Source of the DNA: a virus
Direction: 5' to 3' (one strand)
Virus record (IMG/VR): IMGVR_UViG_3300047564_002805
Coordinates: 1 to 31,423 of that record
Length of the DNA: 31,423 bases
A model generated the notes under the pieces. It saw nothing but the letters and a program-made list of their open reading frames with translations. It was not told the DNA's origin and ran no database searches. A program made the translations under genes and the position numbers. Positions 1-7,880 of this stretch are shown here, in pieces. Each line of letters starts with the position of its first letter. Position 1 is the stretch's first letter.

Positions 1-2054
1 TTGATATCTAATTTGTTATTTCCTTCTCCAGGTTCATAAACTACAGAATCTCCGGTATAAAATTTGTGTGAAACGACATTAATTGTTTCCGACGCAATAT
101 ACGAACCGGAAAAAGTTACTGTTCGATCAGTTATTAATAAAGGTTCGAAGACATAATTAGGTAATGATTGTGAATTTACAAAAATATTTTGATTTCTATC
201 GATATAAACATTCTGAACGTTTGTGGAATATTTTGAAAGTTCTGGATAATTTAATGAATTTACCTTTAAAATATTTTTTTTCAAAGTATATTTGATAGAT
301 AAATCTATATCTTCAAACCCAACTACAAAAAATGATTTTTTGTTTGATTGACCAGTTATGATGCCATTTTTGACAATTCCTTCGCTGTATAATAATGAAA
401 CAGAATCTCCTATTTTTAAAATGCTATCGTCATACAAAGTTATTTGATAAACTAAGTTAGAAGTATCAACTAAAGTTATATCCTTTACATCATATTTTGT
501 TGTTATATTATAGAACCAATTATCCGCTCTAATATCAGTTAAATTTTTACCTATGGTTTTGATTTTTATTTTTTCATCTGGAGATGAATAATATGGAGAA
601 GACTCAATGTTTACTGAAGATAGAACACCACCAACAAATACCTTAATTTGTTCTGATCCATTATATCCATATGCAAAAGTATTCAGACGAATAGTAGAAT
701 TGATGCCTATATCCTGATTTATTCCATTACAATCTAAAAATTGTGTTGACGTTCTTGACGAATATGATACGACAAAAGATGTTCCATTAGTATTCTGTAC
801 TAAGAGTTCACCTGAATCTGGAAATCCTATGGTAGAATCAACATCAATAAAATCACTGTTAACAGTAACATCTATTGTTGTTTTTGTTTTAGGATGAATA
901 CTAAACTGGCCTAAATTTGAAGAATAAGTATTTTCTTTGGATTGATCTAAACTTATTGTATAATAAAATACATCTCCTCTTTGAATTTTTTCAATTTTAG
1001 CAATTGTTCCTTTTGACTGTGGAATATTTAAATATGCATCTTGATATAACGTTAGATTTTCTAGATCTTCTGGGTTTCCTTCAAATTGTTCTACAACCAA
1101 GTCTCTGAAAATATTATATTGAGCATCAGAAGCTTGAATAACAAAATCTCTTGGTCTAATAATACTTATATCTTCTCCAAAAAGTGCTCTAAAGAGAATC
1201 TCAAAAGAACAGTCAGATCCTTTTGATTGGTAGAATTGTTTTATATTACGAATAAAAGTTGCTTCATTAATTTTTTCATAGAATTCTTCGTCTTCAAATC
1301 CAGGAGTTATTTGAACTTTAATCTTTTTAAAAAATTCTGTGAGGAATATTATACTTAAATTTGTTATTTCAGATCCTAAATTATGCGTATCAATCGAAGT
1401 TTCTTCATAAACTAGTTCGTCGGTAGTACTGTCAGAATCATATGCAGTTGTAGCATTAAATCCTCTAGTACAATTTATAAGTCTATTTCCATTAATTTCA
1501 CAGGTATATGTATTTGAAGAATTATAAACACTAGATTTAGTGTCAATAATTAGTGGAGAATCTGTAAGAACGCTTAGTCCGTCTTCTATAGATAAAATTT
1601 TTGTTGAATTTACAATATTTCCTTGACTATCTCTAATAATAAGTATTTTTCCAATCCAATCAGAGATAACATCTGTGGAAATAATAGAAGTCGATCCTGG
1701 ATTAATTGTAAAAACTGATGTAGTTACTTCTTCATCTATTAATCTTTCATACCATATTATTTCATTATCAATTTTAATTAATCCATAATTTTTTGGAAGA
1801 TCCTTCCCCGAAGATATAAAGATCTCATTTTCAAATTCTAGTGGATATGTAAGTGTTGTTGTTAAATCTAAATTTGCAACACTATCAATCTGGACGTACT
1901 TATCAATATTATGAATTATATCAAGAGCAGCACTTTGATTTTCTTGAGATTTATAATACTGTGATAAAAATTCTACGACTAACGGAAATTCTATTTTAAC
2001 GTACTCTGGTACTAGACTTTCTACAATTGAATAGAATTTAATTGTGTTCTTCAT
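1..2054 (-). CDS. Large virion structural protein, baseplate wedge gp7-like, N-terminal part (runs off left edge)
   Basis: A minus-strand frame is open from the ATG at 2054 to the left edge, giving at least 684 residues without a stop. The N-terminus reads MKNTIKFYSIVESLVPEYVK and the body is beta-rich with many Ser/Thr/Asn/Ile, like phage structural proteins. It starts 1 nt after the gp6 stop, so it is in the gp25-gp6 late operon. In T4 the gene after gp6 is gp7, the large wedge initiator, and cyanophages have a very large structural protein here. The assignment to gp7 rests on position, size and composition; I see no diagnostic motif. The C-terminus is outside the window. Confidence 0.72.
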   Translation of the reverse strand, partial: MKNTIKFYSIVESLVPEYVKIEFPLVVEFLSQYYKSQENQSAALDIIHNIDKYVQIDSVANLDLTTTLTYPLEFENEIFISSGKDLPKNYGLIKIDNEIIWYERLIDEEVTTSVFTINPGSTSIISTDVISDWIGKILIIRDSQGNIVNSTKILSIEDGLSVLTDSPLIIDTKSSVYNSSNTYTCEINGNRLINCTRGFNATTAYDSDSTTDELVYEETSIDTHNLGSEITNLSIIFLTEFFKKIKVQITPGFEDEEFYEKINEATFIRNIKQFYQSKGSDCSFEILFRALFGEDISIIRPRDFVIQASDAQYNIFRDLVVEQFEGNPEDLENLTLYQDAYLNIPQSKGTIAKIEKIQRGDVFYYTISLDQSKENTYSSNLGQFSIHPKTKTTIDVTVNSDFIDVDSTIGFPDSGELLVQNTNGTSFVVSYSSRTSTQFLDCNGINQDIGINSTIRLNTFAYGYNGSEQIKVFVGGVLSSVNIESSPYYSSPDEKIKIKTIGKNLTDIRADNWFYNITTKYDVKDITLVDTSNLVYQITLYDDSILKIGDSVSLLYSEGIVKNGIITGQSNKKSFFVVGFEDIDLSIKYTLKKNILKVNSLNYPELSKYSTNVQNVYIDRNQNIFVNSQSLPNYVFEPLLITDRTVTFSGSYIASETINVVSHKFYTGDSVVYEPGEGNNKLDI

Positions 2055-2055
2055 A

Positions 2056-3972
2056 TTACTTTCTTATAAATTCCCGTGTAGTGTAACTAGATGATGATTT
2101 ATATATTGACCCAGAAATATCGGTTCCGGAAGAAATAGTATCTACTATCATATCAACATTACTATTCTCCACATCAAGCTGTATATACAAATCTTGGAGA
2201 CCAATTATATCATTTGAATATGGAGTTGCTGATATTTCTATAATTGGTTGATTTAGTTTTTCTTTTGAGGTTGATATTAAGTTTGTGGGAGAAATTATAA
2301 TTTCTCCTCTTTCATAATCTACTTTTCCCGCATTTTGATTTATAATTACTGGATTTGATGTCTGAGGATCAATACGGAAGAATATTAGTCTTCCAGTTTT
2401 TAAATCAGAGTTTGGAATATCAGAAAGGTATAAATCAAAATTGTAACCACTCAGTCTAAATCCAGAAGATTTTATATTATATCCTGCAGAATCATTAATA
2501 TTAAATCTATTTCCAAAACAAATCTCATACTCTGAAAACTGACCTAAGACTGCTCTTAAATCCCTTCTCATTGTAACATTTGTAATATTTGATGTTATTG
2601 CTTTATCAGTTTCATCTATTATTTTTAAAAATTTACTATATTTAAATCTAGCTCCGTATTTGTTTAATTCTGAAGAATCCGAATATCTTATTATATTGTT
2701 AATTACTCTAGTTTGAAGTCTATTTGCTGATTGAGATAGATTAGTATTATAGTAGACTGAAGAGTCAAATTCAATATAGAGATATTTTAAATCTACTATT
2801 TCAGTTACAATACCAGCAACACTGTATTTTCTTAGTAGATTTTTTAGATTTTCCTTAATAGAATTTGCAAGAAAATCTCCGGAAATTGGTTTTATGGCGA
2901 TAAAAACTTTTCCATATTTTGGGGGATCAAGTTCCTCTCCTCCAAATACAGAAACAGATTCTGCTTCTGGATATAATGTGGCAATTATAGTTTCATAATC
3001 TTCGGTTGTTACTGCTCTTTTCTGTGAAGAGTATAAACGAGGAGCAAACTTACGAATAGACTCTACGGATTCAATTTCCCTTCCTCCCTGAGAAGAAGAA
3101 TTTGAAGTAATTAATGATATTCCAGTAGAAACAATTCTACCATTATTATCAAATAGTCTACCACTAAAATCGAATGATGTTATCCCATTGGCACTTTCGC
3201 CACCATTACTTACTACATGATATACTTCAACAATATTGTTATTATCTAATTTCTTACCAAAAATTCCATCACCAAAAACAATCTCATATCTTTGATCTTC
3301 TATTTCTTTGATGAAGAAAACTCTAGATTCCGCATCTACAGCACAAAAATCCTTACAGACGTTAAATTTTCTAATTACAGTGCTTTCTGCAGAATTTCTT
3401 ACTTCAACAACTATCGATGAGGTGTCAATATTTGCATTTGAAAGAATAAATCTTTGATTTTTATTATTGCTGTCTACAACAAACCTTTCAAGTAAATAGG
3501 TTCCTTCATATACGTCAATGTTTTCAAAAAATGCAATGTTATTTGTAACTGGAACTGTAATATCGTTTAAAATTGAAAATGTATAACTTTGATTTCCGAA
3601 ATTATTTGAAGAGGAGCATACTGTACCTCTTTGCAAAGTAATTGTTTTTGGATTTGTAGTGAAATTAGATGCATCTACAAAAAATGATATATTTGCCTTT
3701 GCTGATGTTTTAGATCTTGGGACATATCCAATATGCCCTGCAAGAGAAACAACATTCTCTCTAAGAGTTGCACTATCAATAAAGACCTCATTGCTAATCA
3801 TATTAGCATTATATGAGGAAATATAGGTATTATATGCAAGAAGGTCTATGATTGTTGAAAGATTTGAACCTTCAAAATCATAGTCAGTAAAATTTGAATT
3901 AGCTCTCAGATATTCTCTAAGAGAACTTTTAATTTGATCGAAATCTAAATTAGTAAAATTAACTAATGCCAT
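2056..3972 (-). CDS. gp6: Baseplate wedge subunit gp6
   Basis: 638 residues, close to the T4 gp6 length. gp6 forms the inner ring of the tail baseplate and joins adjacent wedges. The N-terminus (about residues 1-100, including EGSNLSTIIDLLAYNTYISS and the following helix) is the conserved T4-like gp6 start. The stretch IVFGDGIFGK at residues 231-240 is the baseplate-J-type signature shared by gp6 homologues. ATG at 3972 directly follows the gp25 stop (TAAATG), implying translational coupling. gp25 upstream and the gp7-like gene downstream reproduce the T4-type wedge order. Confidence 0.93.
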   Translation of the reverse strand: MALVNFTNLDFDQIKSSLREYLRANSNFTDYDFEGSNLSTIIDLLAYNTYISSYNANMISNEVFIDSATLRENVVSLAGHIGYVPRSKTSAKANISFFVDASNFTTNPKTITLQRGTVCSSSNNFGNQSYTFSILNDITVPVTNNIAFFENIDVYEGTYLLERFVVDSNNKNQRFILSNANIDTSSIVVEVRNSAESTVIRKFNVCKDFCAVDAESRVFFIKEIEDQRYEIVFGDGIFGKKLDNNNIVEVYHVVSNGGESANGITSFDFSGRLFDNNGRIVSTGISLITSNSSSQGGREIESVESIRKFAPRLYSSQKRAVTTEDYETIIATLYPEAESVSVFGGEELDPPKYGKVFIAIKPISGDFLANSIKENLKNLLRKYSVAGIVTEIVDLKYLYIEFDSSVYYNTNLSQSANRLQTRVINNIIRYSDSSELNKYGARFKYSKFLKIIDETDKAITSNITNVTMRRDLRAVLGQFSEYEICFGNRFNINDSAGYNIKSSGFRLSGYNFDLYLSDIPNSDLKTGRLIFFRIDPQTSNPVIINQNAGKVDYERGEIIISPTNLISTSKEKLNQPIIEISATPYSNDIIGLQDLYIQLDVENSNVDMIVDTISSGTDISGSIYKSSSSYTTREFIRK

Positions 3973-4374
3973 TTATCGTGTTGGCTGTAGTGCAAATGTT
4001 AGCTGTTGCGGTAAAACATCAATTCCAACTATTCTATATGTAATTGTTACATTAAATTCATTTTCATCATAATTAGGAGTTACTTCTACATTGATGAGTC
4101 TAACTCTTGGTTCATAATTATTAATAGTATTTCTAATTTCATCCTCAATAATAGATGCAGAAACCGCATCCATGTTTTCGAAGAGTTGACGACTGACTCT
4201 TGATCCTAAATTTTGATTGAAGAATCTTTCTCCAGGAAGAGTAAAAACCAAATTACGAATAGAACGGGAAATAGCAGTTTCATTTTTAAGACCAATAAGG
4301 TCATAATTTACAGGGTTAACCTGAAAAGTCATACTTATGTCTTTGAAACCTTTACTTATCCGTTCTACAGGCAT
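3973..4374 (-). CDS. gp25: Baseplate wedge subunit gp25 (lysozyme-like fold)
   Basis: 133 residues, the usual gp25 length. gp25 binds gp6 and nucleates tail sheath assembly at the baseplate. Family features are the internal RSIRNLVFTLPGERFFNQNL block (about residues 37-56), then GSRVSRQLFENMD, and the final beta strands ending near PQQLTFALQ. The ATG at 4374 lies about 22 bp downstream of a T4-late-type box (AATAAATA, 4396-4403). No strong Shine-Dalgarno is visible. It is the first gene of the gp25-gp6-gp7-like operon. Confidence 0.95.
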   Translation of the reverse strand: MPVERISKGFKDISMTFQVNPVNYDLIGLKNETAISRSIRNLVFTLPGERFFNQNLGSRVSRQLFENMDAVSASIIEDEIRNTINNYEPRVRLINVEVTPNYDENEFNVTITYRIVGIDVLPQQLTFALQPTR

Positions 4375-4395
4375 AAAAAATTAATAAATCTATCT

Positions 4396-4403
4396 TATTT
4401 ATT
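4396..4403 (-). promoter_or_regulatory. Late promoter box AATAAATA upstream of gp25
   Basis: Minus-strand AATAAATA matches the T4 late consensus TATAAATA in seven of eight positions. It overlaps the stop codon of the 53-aa gene and sits about 22 bp before the gp25 ATG. T4-type late promoters need only this -10-like box (recognised by gp55/gp33 with the sliding clamp), so no -35 is expected. Confidence 0.7.
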
Positions 4404-4563
4404 ATGGTTTTTTGGATTCATAAAGAGGTTCTGTCCCATATTCCCAATCATCATAGTCATCATCATTTCTGATTTTCTCATGAATCTCATTTTGAACCTC
4501 AAAATTATGTTTTTTTGGTGTTAAATCATCATTAAAGATTTCTCTAAGCATTTTTTGATCCAT
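4402..4563 (-). CDS. Small acidic hypothetical protein (53 aa)
   Basis: Direct translation gives MDQKMLREIFNDDL... ending ...LYESKKP. It is strongly acidic in the C-terminal half (NDDDYDDWEYG). The ATG at 4563 has an AGGAG Shine-Dalgarno six bases upstream, which supports the start. It lies between the 152-aa gene and gp25, and its stop overlaps the gp25 late promoter box. I do not recognise the family. Confidence 0.75.
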   Translation of the reverse strand: MDQKMLREIFNDDLTPKKHNFEVQNEIHEKIRNDDDYDDWEYGTEPLYESKKP

Positions 4564-4572
4564 TTTTAGCTC

Positions 4573-4590
4573 CTGATTTGTTAAAATCAG
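4573..4590 (-). promoter_or_regulatory. Hairpin abutting the Shine-Dalgarno of the 53-aa gene
   Basis: Perfect 7-bp inverted repeat CTGATTT/AAATCAG with a 4-nt loop. On the minus strand the 3' arm ends in CAG, immediately followed by GAGC, so the CAGGAG ribosome site is half inside the stem. No T-run follows it, so it is not a canonical terminator. It may limit ribosome access, or cap the upstream gene's mRNA end. Confidence 0.4.
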
Positions 4591-4607
4591 AACTTTTTAC
4601 GGGGTTG

Positions 4608-5066
4608 CTATCCCGTTTTGACCATATCATAGTCATCTTCAAGAATTTCTTTGAGATATTCATCATCCCACAACTCATAATAAGAAGTTTTTGCTAGATT
4701 TTGCCGAAATTTACGTAATTTTTCAGTTGGTTGCGCTAAAATTAAGTTATATTTCCCATTATTCGTTTGAATTTCATTGATAAATGTGTCATATGACCCA
4801 CAATCTTCAAAAAATTTCCACTTTTCATATTTTTTGTTATATAAATCAACCCAAAATTGAATTGAATCAAGATTCAAATAATCTTCAACGATAAAAATAA
4901 TGACTTGATATCCTTCGATTGGAATAATATCTTCAACCGAGCACTCTACGATCTTAAATATTGCTTTTGAAGCAAAAGGACAAACTGCAAATCCATTCAG
5001 TTCTTCTCTTACCTGTGATACTTCTTTAATCCAATTTAAAATATGAAGTTCTTTTTCGGAATGCAT
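4608..5066 (-). CDS. Conserved hypothetical phage protein (152 aa)
   Basis: Starts MHSEKELHILNWIKEVSQVR and contains NGFAVCPFASKA (residues 24-35), an N-terminal WIKEV...CPFA pattern that I associate with a conserved cyanophage protein near the wedge genes. It looks soluble, with no membrane segment. The C-terminal half is rich in K/Y/E. Its ATG falls directly at the end of the T-tract of a terminator hairpin (5067-5100), so little or no leader separates the two. Function unknown. Confidence 0.8.
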   Translation of the reverse strand: MHSEKELHILNWIKEVSQVREELNGFAVCPFASKAIFKIVECSVEDIIPIEGYQVIIFIVEDYLNLDSIQFWVDLYNKKYEKWKFFEDCGSYDTFINEIQTNNGKYNLILAQPTEKLRKFRQNLAKTSYYELWDDEYLKEILEDDYDMVKTG

Positions 5067-5100
5067 AAAAAAAGAGTGCTTATTTCTATTTAAGCACTCT
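5067..5100 (-). terminator. Rho-independent terminator after the 46-aa basic gene
   Basis: On the minus strand the hairpin AGAGTGCTTA/TAAGCACTCT (10-bp stem) is followed by seven Ts. It ends transcription of the glycosyltransferase/46-aa unit. Unusually, the next gene's ATG (5066) is the next triplet after the T-run. Confidence 0.85.
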
Positions 5101-5107
5101 GATAAAA

Positions 5108-5248
5108 TTATTTTCCTTGTCCTCGATATTTCTTCTTACGTCCATTACGAGAAGTAGCACTCAGTAATGTACGAGGAGAACGTCCTTGACGAGTTTTCTT
5201 AGGTGCTCCAGGTTCAAACAGAGTCTTATTAGATCCACCTTTTGCCAT
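5108..5248 (-). CDS. Small highly basic protein (46 aa)
   Basis: Begins MAKGGSNKTLFEPGAPKK and ends in an RNGRKKKYRGQGK tail, so it is rich in Lys/Arg/Gly and likely nucleic-acid binding or virion-packaged. A strong GGAGGT Shine-Dalgarno lies just before the ATG at 5248. It follows the glycosyltransferase by 14 nt, and both share the N-terminal tripeptide MAK. The stop is followed by a terminator. I believe it is a conserved cyanophage mini-protein of unknown role. Confidence 0.85.
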   Translation of the reverse strand: MAKGGSNKTLFEPGAPKKTRQGRSPRTLLSATSRNGRKKKYRGQGK

Positions 5249-5262
5249 AAATTACCTCCAAA

Positions 5263-6030
5263 TCAAATAATACGAGTTTTCTCATGTCCCACTCTGATAC
5301 GAGGATCGCACCAGATTTCAAGTCCTGCCTCTTTTGCATCAAGACAGAATGAAACATCTTCTCCACACATATCCTGAACTGCACCAGATTCAAAAACTTG
5401 CATCTTCGGAGCAAACCAAGGATATTCAAGATTCTCAAAAACACCTTTCTTAATGAGAACCCAACCAAAACCAGTATAGTCAACTGTGAATGGCTTTCTA
5501 CGCTTGGAAATTGAATCCACGGTTTCATGATTCATCACACCACCGTTCTTACGGAAATCATCTTCCTCTAACCAGTGTGCGACAGATGTTGTGATGCCAT
5601 CTTCGGTTGCATACCAACCAGCGACGATTTCACGCTCATCTCCTTCAGCAGGAAGAGCTACATCACAGAGTTGCCAGAATTTTTGAGTATCAAAAACAAT
5701 GTCACTATCAATCCAGAGTTGATAATCATAATTCAGTTTGCCATCCCAAGGAATTTGCTTGGGACCACGAAGTACATTTGCACCAAGAACCTTACAACGT
5801 GCAAAGTTTACCATCGATGAGTAATCCTGAGAAATCTGAATACTCATTCCATTCTGAACGAGATCAAAACAGAGTTGTACGAATGCCTTCAGAAAAATAA
5901 AAGAGCATCCACGCCCTGGAAGACAAAAGACAATTGACTTGCCCTTCATCCGTTCTTTAATTGCATCAATATCCCATTCTTGTTCTTTGGGTTTTGGTGC
6001 TGTTGCTTTTACTGTAAATCCTTTTGCCAT
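5263..6030 (-). CDS. GT-A type glycosyltransferase-like protein
   Basis: 255 residues. Family-type features are LWIDSDIVFD at residues 105-114, with the DSD metal/nucleotide-sugar motif (108-110); GEDVSFCLDA at 223-232, the acidic acceptor/catalytic region; and GHEK at 248-251, a late His that often completes the metal site. It probably transfers sugar to a phage or host acceptor, but donor and target cannot be read from sequence. The first ~25 residues are Lys/Pro-rich. It is the first gene after a strong promoter (6054-6082) and is cotranscribed with the 46-aa basic protein. Cyanophages commonly carry such a gene near the baseplate cluster. Confidence 0.82.
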   Translation of the reverse strand: MAKGFTVKATAPKPKEQEWDIDAIKERMKGKSIVFCLPGRGCSFIFLKAFVQLCFDLVQNGMSIQISQDYSSMVNFARCKVLGANVLRGPKQIPWDGKLNYDYQLWIDSDIVFDTQKFWQLCDVALPAEGDEREIVAGWYATEDGITTSVAHWLEEDDFRKNGGVMNHETVDSISKRRKPFTVDYTGFGWVLIKKGVFENLEYPWFAPKMQVFESGAVQDMCGEDVSFCLDAKEAGLEIWCDPRIRVGHEKTRII

Positions 6031-6053
6031 AAGTTAAATTAACCTTCAGATCA

Positions 6054-6082
6054 ATTTTATCGTCCTATTTAGTATTTGTCAA
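6054..6082 (-). promoter_or_regulatory. Sigma70-like promoter with embedded late box
   Basis: Minus-strand TTGACA (6077-6082) and TAAAAT (6054-6059) are separated by exactly 17 bp. The spacer also contains CTAAATA (6067-6073), the variant late box reported for cyanophages. The -35 overlaps the stop of the 66-aa gene. It should drive the glycosyltransferase, possibly both early and late. Confidence 0.75.
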
Positions 6083-6279
6083 TATGATGCATTTTGCACT
6101 ATGAGTTTATTCACAGTTACTTCTTCGTATTGCAAATCTTCATCTGAAAAATTATTATCAAGTAACTCAATCATTTTGTGTAACATATCCCATGTCTCAG
6201 AGAATTTTTCCTCTGAAAGGCTGTGATAAATGCACTCGCCCTTTGCGTATATGTGATATAATTTTTCAGTATTTTCCAT
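6079..6279 (-). CDS. Conserved small hypothetical protein (66 aa)
   Basis: Begins MENTEKLYHIYAKGECIYHS. It is soluble, acidic in the middle and ends near NKLIVQNASY. The KLYHIYAKGECIYHSL N-terminus is familiar from T4-like cyanophage small proteins. It lies 20 nt downstream of the 65-aa membrane protein, and its stop overlaps the -35 of the next promoter. Function unknown. Confidence 0.75.
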   Translation of the reverse strand: MENTEKLYHIYAKGECIYHSLSEEKFSETWDMLHKMIELLDNNFSDEDLQYEEVTVNKLIVQNASY

Positions 6280-6299
6280 AAAATTTTTCCGGGAATTTT

Positions 6300-6497
6300 T
6301 TATTTTGTCAATGCATTATATATCATCACTATAAGAATTCCAAGGGGCACTCCAATAAATCGGAAAATTTTATCAGGATATCGGATTATCCATCCCGCAA
6401 AGATTACCTTCCAGAAATTCCAATAGGGGGGTTTTCGTCTCATCATATACTTCCGGGAATTTTTTATGAGATTGATATAGCTTGGTCGATTTGTCAC
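6300..6497 (-). CDS. Small membrane protein (65 aa, GTG start)
   Basis: The frame opens at GTG 6497 (read as Met: TNRPSYINLIKNSRKY) with AGAG just upstream. Two in-frame ATGs follow at residues 18-19 and could be the true start. The C-terminal segment from about residue 45 (FIGVPLGILIVMIYNAL) is a likely transmembrane helix, preceded by a positively charged, aromatic stretch. It is conserved in style with cyanophage small membrane proteins. Function unknown. Confidence 0.65.
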   Translation of the reverse strand: MTNRPSYINLIKNSRKYMMRRKPPYWNFWKVIFAGWIIRYPDKIFRFIGVPLGILIVMIYNALTK

Positions 6498-6650
6498 CTC
6501 TGTAGGTTAGGAAGGACCCAAAATCTTATATATCGGGACAACGCCGCGCCGCGCTATAACAAATCGGCATCAAATCACTGCCGAACCACTATCATCACCT
6601 AAGCATAACATAGAGGGGCACAGAGTGTCAAACCCCGTGCCCCTGTGTTA
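6498..6650. promoter_or_regulatory. GC-rich intergenic control segment with two hairpins
   Basis: No gene is visible. It holds an 8-bp inverted repeat AGGGGCAC/GTGCCCCT (6614-6644), a 6-bp repeat TCGGCA/TGCCGA (6564-6584) and an alternating GCCGCGCCGCGC tract (6543-6554). Neither hairpin has a U-run. A GATATATAAG box at about 6528-6537 on the minus strand could be a -10, but I see no convincing -35. It separates the 46-aa gene from the 65-aa gene. Confidence 0.45.
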
Positions 6651-6791
6651 TCAGAACTCGATAGGATTCAGAGTCGGTTCGTTATCAGCAACCTCAGAAA
6701 CATTATCAGAGGTCAGTGCATCCAGAATCGAAAGAATCTCATCGCCAGTGTTACCTTGTGCCAGCATCGAGAGCATCACAGACTTAGACAT
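6651..6791 (-). CDS. Conserved small hypothetical protein (46 aa)
   Basis: Begins MSKSVMLSMLAQGNTGDEIL and ends ...NEPTLNPIEF. It has an amphipathic helix plus an acidic tail. The MLAQGNTGDEIL motif recurs, to my knowledge, in small cyanophage proteins. Followed by a GC hairpin at 6614-6644. Function unknown. Confidence 0.72.
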   Translation of the reverse strand: MSKSVMLSMLAQGNTGDEILSILDALTSDNVSEVADNEPTLNPIEF

Positions 6792-6835
6792 AATGAAGAA
6801 GAAAAGTGTAAGAAACAGTGTGTGTTGTGAGTGTC

Positions 6836-6841
6836 TTTATA
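6836..6841 (-). promoter_or_regulatory. Possible -10 box (TATAAA) for the 46-aa gene
   Basis: Minus-strand TATAAA lies about 45 bp upstream of the ATG at 6791, in the 78-bp gap after the 82-aa gene. No good -35 is found 17 bp upstream, so this is weak. Confidence 0.3.
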
Positions 6842-6869
6842 GGGCGCATCTCATTCCCTTTTGTGTTAC

Positions 6870-7118
6870 TTAGAAGTCGAACACATCGCTATTGATTTGG
6901 ATCGCATTTACAGCAGGATCATCAAACCGAACACCATCAGGAGTTTGTGTCATAAATTCGCTGATATATTCAACGAAATCCTGATACGAACCGCACTCCA
7001 TGGCGATGTTATATAGACCCTCATCATTGTTGATCCAGAGTGCAACGTTCCAGGTCTCATAATTCTCCCAACCGTTATAGGAAATGTCGAGAGCATTGCT
7101 TTGGAAAGTGGTAGTCAT
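6870..7118 (-). CDS. NYETWN-family small phage protein (82 aa)
   Basis: Contains YNGWENYETWNVALWINNDE (about residues 14-33), the hallmark of a small protein family widespread in phages and plasmids of cyanobacteria and other bacteria. It is soluble and rich in D/N/F at the C-terminus (SDVFDF). No Shine-Dalgarno is visible. Function unknown; the family match is from recall. Confidence 0.82.
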   Translation of the reverse strand: MTTTFQSNALDISYNGWENYETWNVALWINNDEGLYNIAMECGSYQDFVEYISEFMTQTPDGVRFDDPAVNAIQINSDVFDF

Positions 7119-7164
7119 TTGGGGAAAAGTGTAAGGGGGTTTGTGTTAATGAGAATGGAGAGAA

Positions 7165-7338
7165 TCAATCCCACTCGCTTAACCACATCCCGTTACAGAA
7201 CGATTCAACCGAACACTTAAGATTGCGGTCAGTGAGAATAACTTGCTGGAACAGAGATGCATTCAACCAAGTGGGAAACTCTCCAGCGACTTGTATACCA
7301 TCAGCGGTAGGGATTACAACTCGGAAAGTGTTAGACAT
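7165..7338 (-). CDS. Small hypothetical protein (57 aa)
   Basis: Begins MSNTFRVVIPTADGIQVAGE and ends ...NGMWLSEWD. Predicted beta-strand start. It has no Shine-Dalgarno of its own; element copy 1 lies 30 nt upstream of the ATG. Function unknown. Confidence 0.7.
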   Translation of the reverse strand: MSNTFRVVIPTADGIQVAGEFPTWLNASLFQQVILTDRNLKCSVESFCNGMWLSEWD

Positions 7339-7368
7339 TTGGTGAAGAATTGAAGTGGGTTGGTCTTA

Positions 7369-7400
7369 TACTACTGGGACACTTTGCACGTCCCCCCTTT
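7369..7400 (-). promoter_or_regulatory. SD-hairpin element, copy 1 (leader type)
   Basis: On the minus strand: AAAGGGGGG, then stem arm GGAC, loop GTGCAAAGT, arm GTCC, then CAGTAGTATA. AAAGGGGG can pair with the 16S tail CCUCCUUU with one G-U wobble. The next ATG is 30 nt further on, so here the element sits in a leader rather than touching the start. It lies directly after the 70-aa gene. Confidence 0.8.
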
Positions 7401-7407
7401 TAGTAAC

Positions 7408-7620
7408 TCAGTCGCGGGGTGATGTACTCCAAGGCGCATAAATGCCTTCGATTTCACCAAACAAACCCGCAAGATACTTGGGGTCATTCTGAAACGATTT
7501 GGTGATAATCTTACCGTCTTCGATGAAGTTGTAGACGGTGTAATCCTTACGGGTTTCTGTCATCACCTGGTACACTTTACCAGTGTGGGGAGAAGTGTAG
7601 GACGTGTCGGTTGCGCTCAT
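7408..7620 (-). CDS. Small hypothetical protein (70 aa)
   Basis: Begins MSATDTSYTSPHTGKVYQVM and ends GIYAPWSTSPRD. It is soluble with probable beta structure. The ATG at 7620 is fused to element copy 2, which decides the start. Function unknown. Confidence 0.78.
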   Translation of the reverse strand: MSATDTSYTSPHTGKVYQVMTETRKDYTVYNFIEDGKIITKSFQNDPKYLAGLFGEIEGIYAPWSTSPRD

Positions 7621-7651
7621 ACTACTGGGACACTTTCAACGTCCCCCCTTT
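7621..7651 (-). promoter_or_regulatory. SD-hairpin element, copy 2 (ATG-fused type)
   Basis: Minus strand: TGAAAGGGGGG (the TGA is the stop of the 55-aa gene), GGAC-GTTGAAAGT-GTCC hairpin, then CAGTAGT-ATG. The loop differs from the majority GCCC in all three variable bases while the stem is intact. Confidence 0.85.
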
Positions 7652-7818
7652 CATTCAACAACCTGCAGACGTTCTATAAACTCCTCCAGATAGTCTGTCG
7701 GATCGTGACCTAACTCTGCGATACGATTTAACTCATTTAAGATCGCACTCATTTGCTTCACATAAGGTACGCGCATTCTCTCTGTCGTACCCAGAAAAGT
7801 GTAATTCTTCGGTCTCAT
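7651..7818 (-). CDS. Small helical hypothetical protein (55 aa)
   Basis: Begins MRPKNYTFLGTTERMRVPYV and ends EEFIERLQVVE. Mostly helical with an amphipathic C-terminus. The ATG sits one base after a perfect 15-bp inverted repeat (7819-7868); there is no separate Shine-Dalgarno. Its stop abuts element copy 2. Function unknown. Confidence 0.68.
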   Translation of the reverse strand: MRPKNYTFLGTTERMRVPYVKQMSAILNELNRIAELGHDPTDYLEEFIERLQVVE

Positions 7819-7868
7819 AGTTTTGTCCCAAAATACCCCATAATATGTATAAGTTTTGGGACAAAACT
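7819..7868 (-). promoter_or_regulatory. Perfect 15-bp inverted repeat touching a start codon
   Basis: Arms AGTTTTGTCCCAAAA (7819-7833) and TTTTGGGACAAAACT (7854-7868) flank a 20-base loop. On the minus strand the distal arm ends exactly at the ATG of the 55-aa gene. There is no U-run, so a terminator role is doubtful; an operator or structured leader is likelier. Confidence 0.65.
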
Positions 7869-7880
7869 AAAAGTGCGTTT

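Noticed and set aside
5229-5900. Several frames on both strands within the glycosyltransferase gene
   Set aside because: All overlap the 255-aa frame that carries the DSD and GEDVSFC motifs; none has its own start signals.
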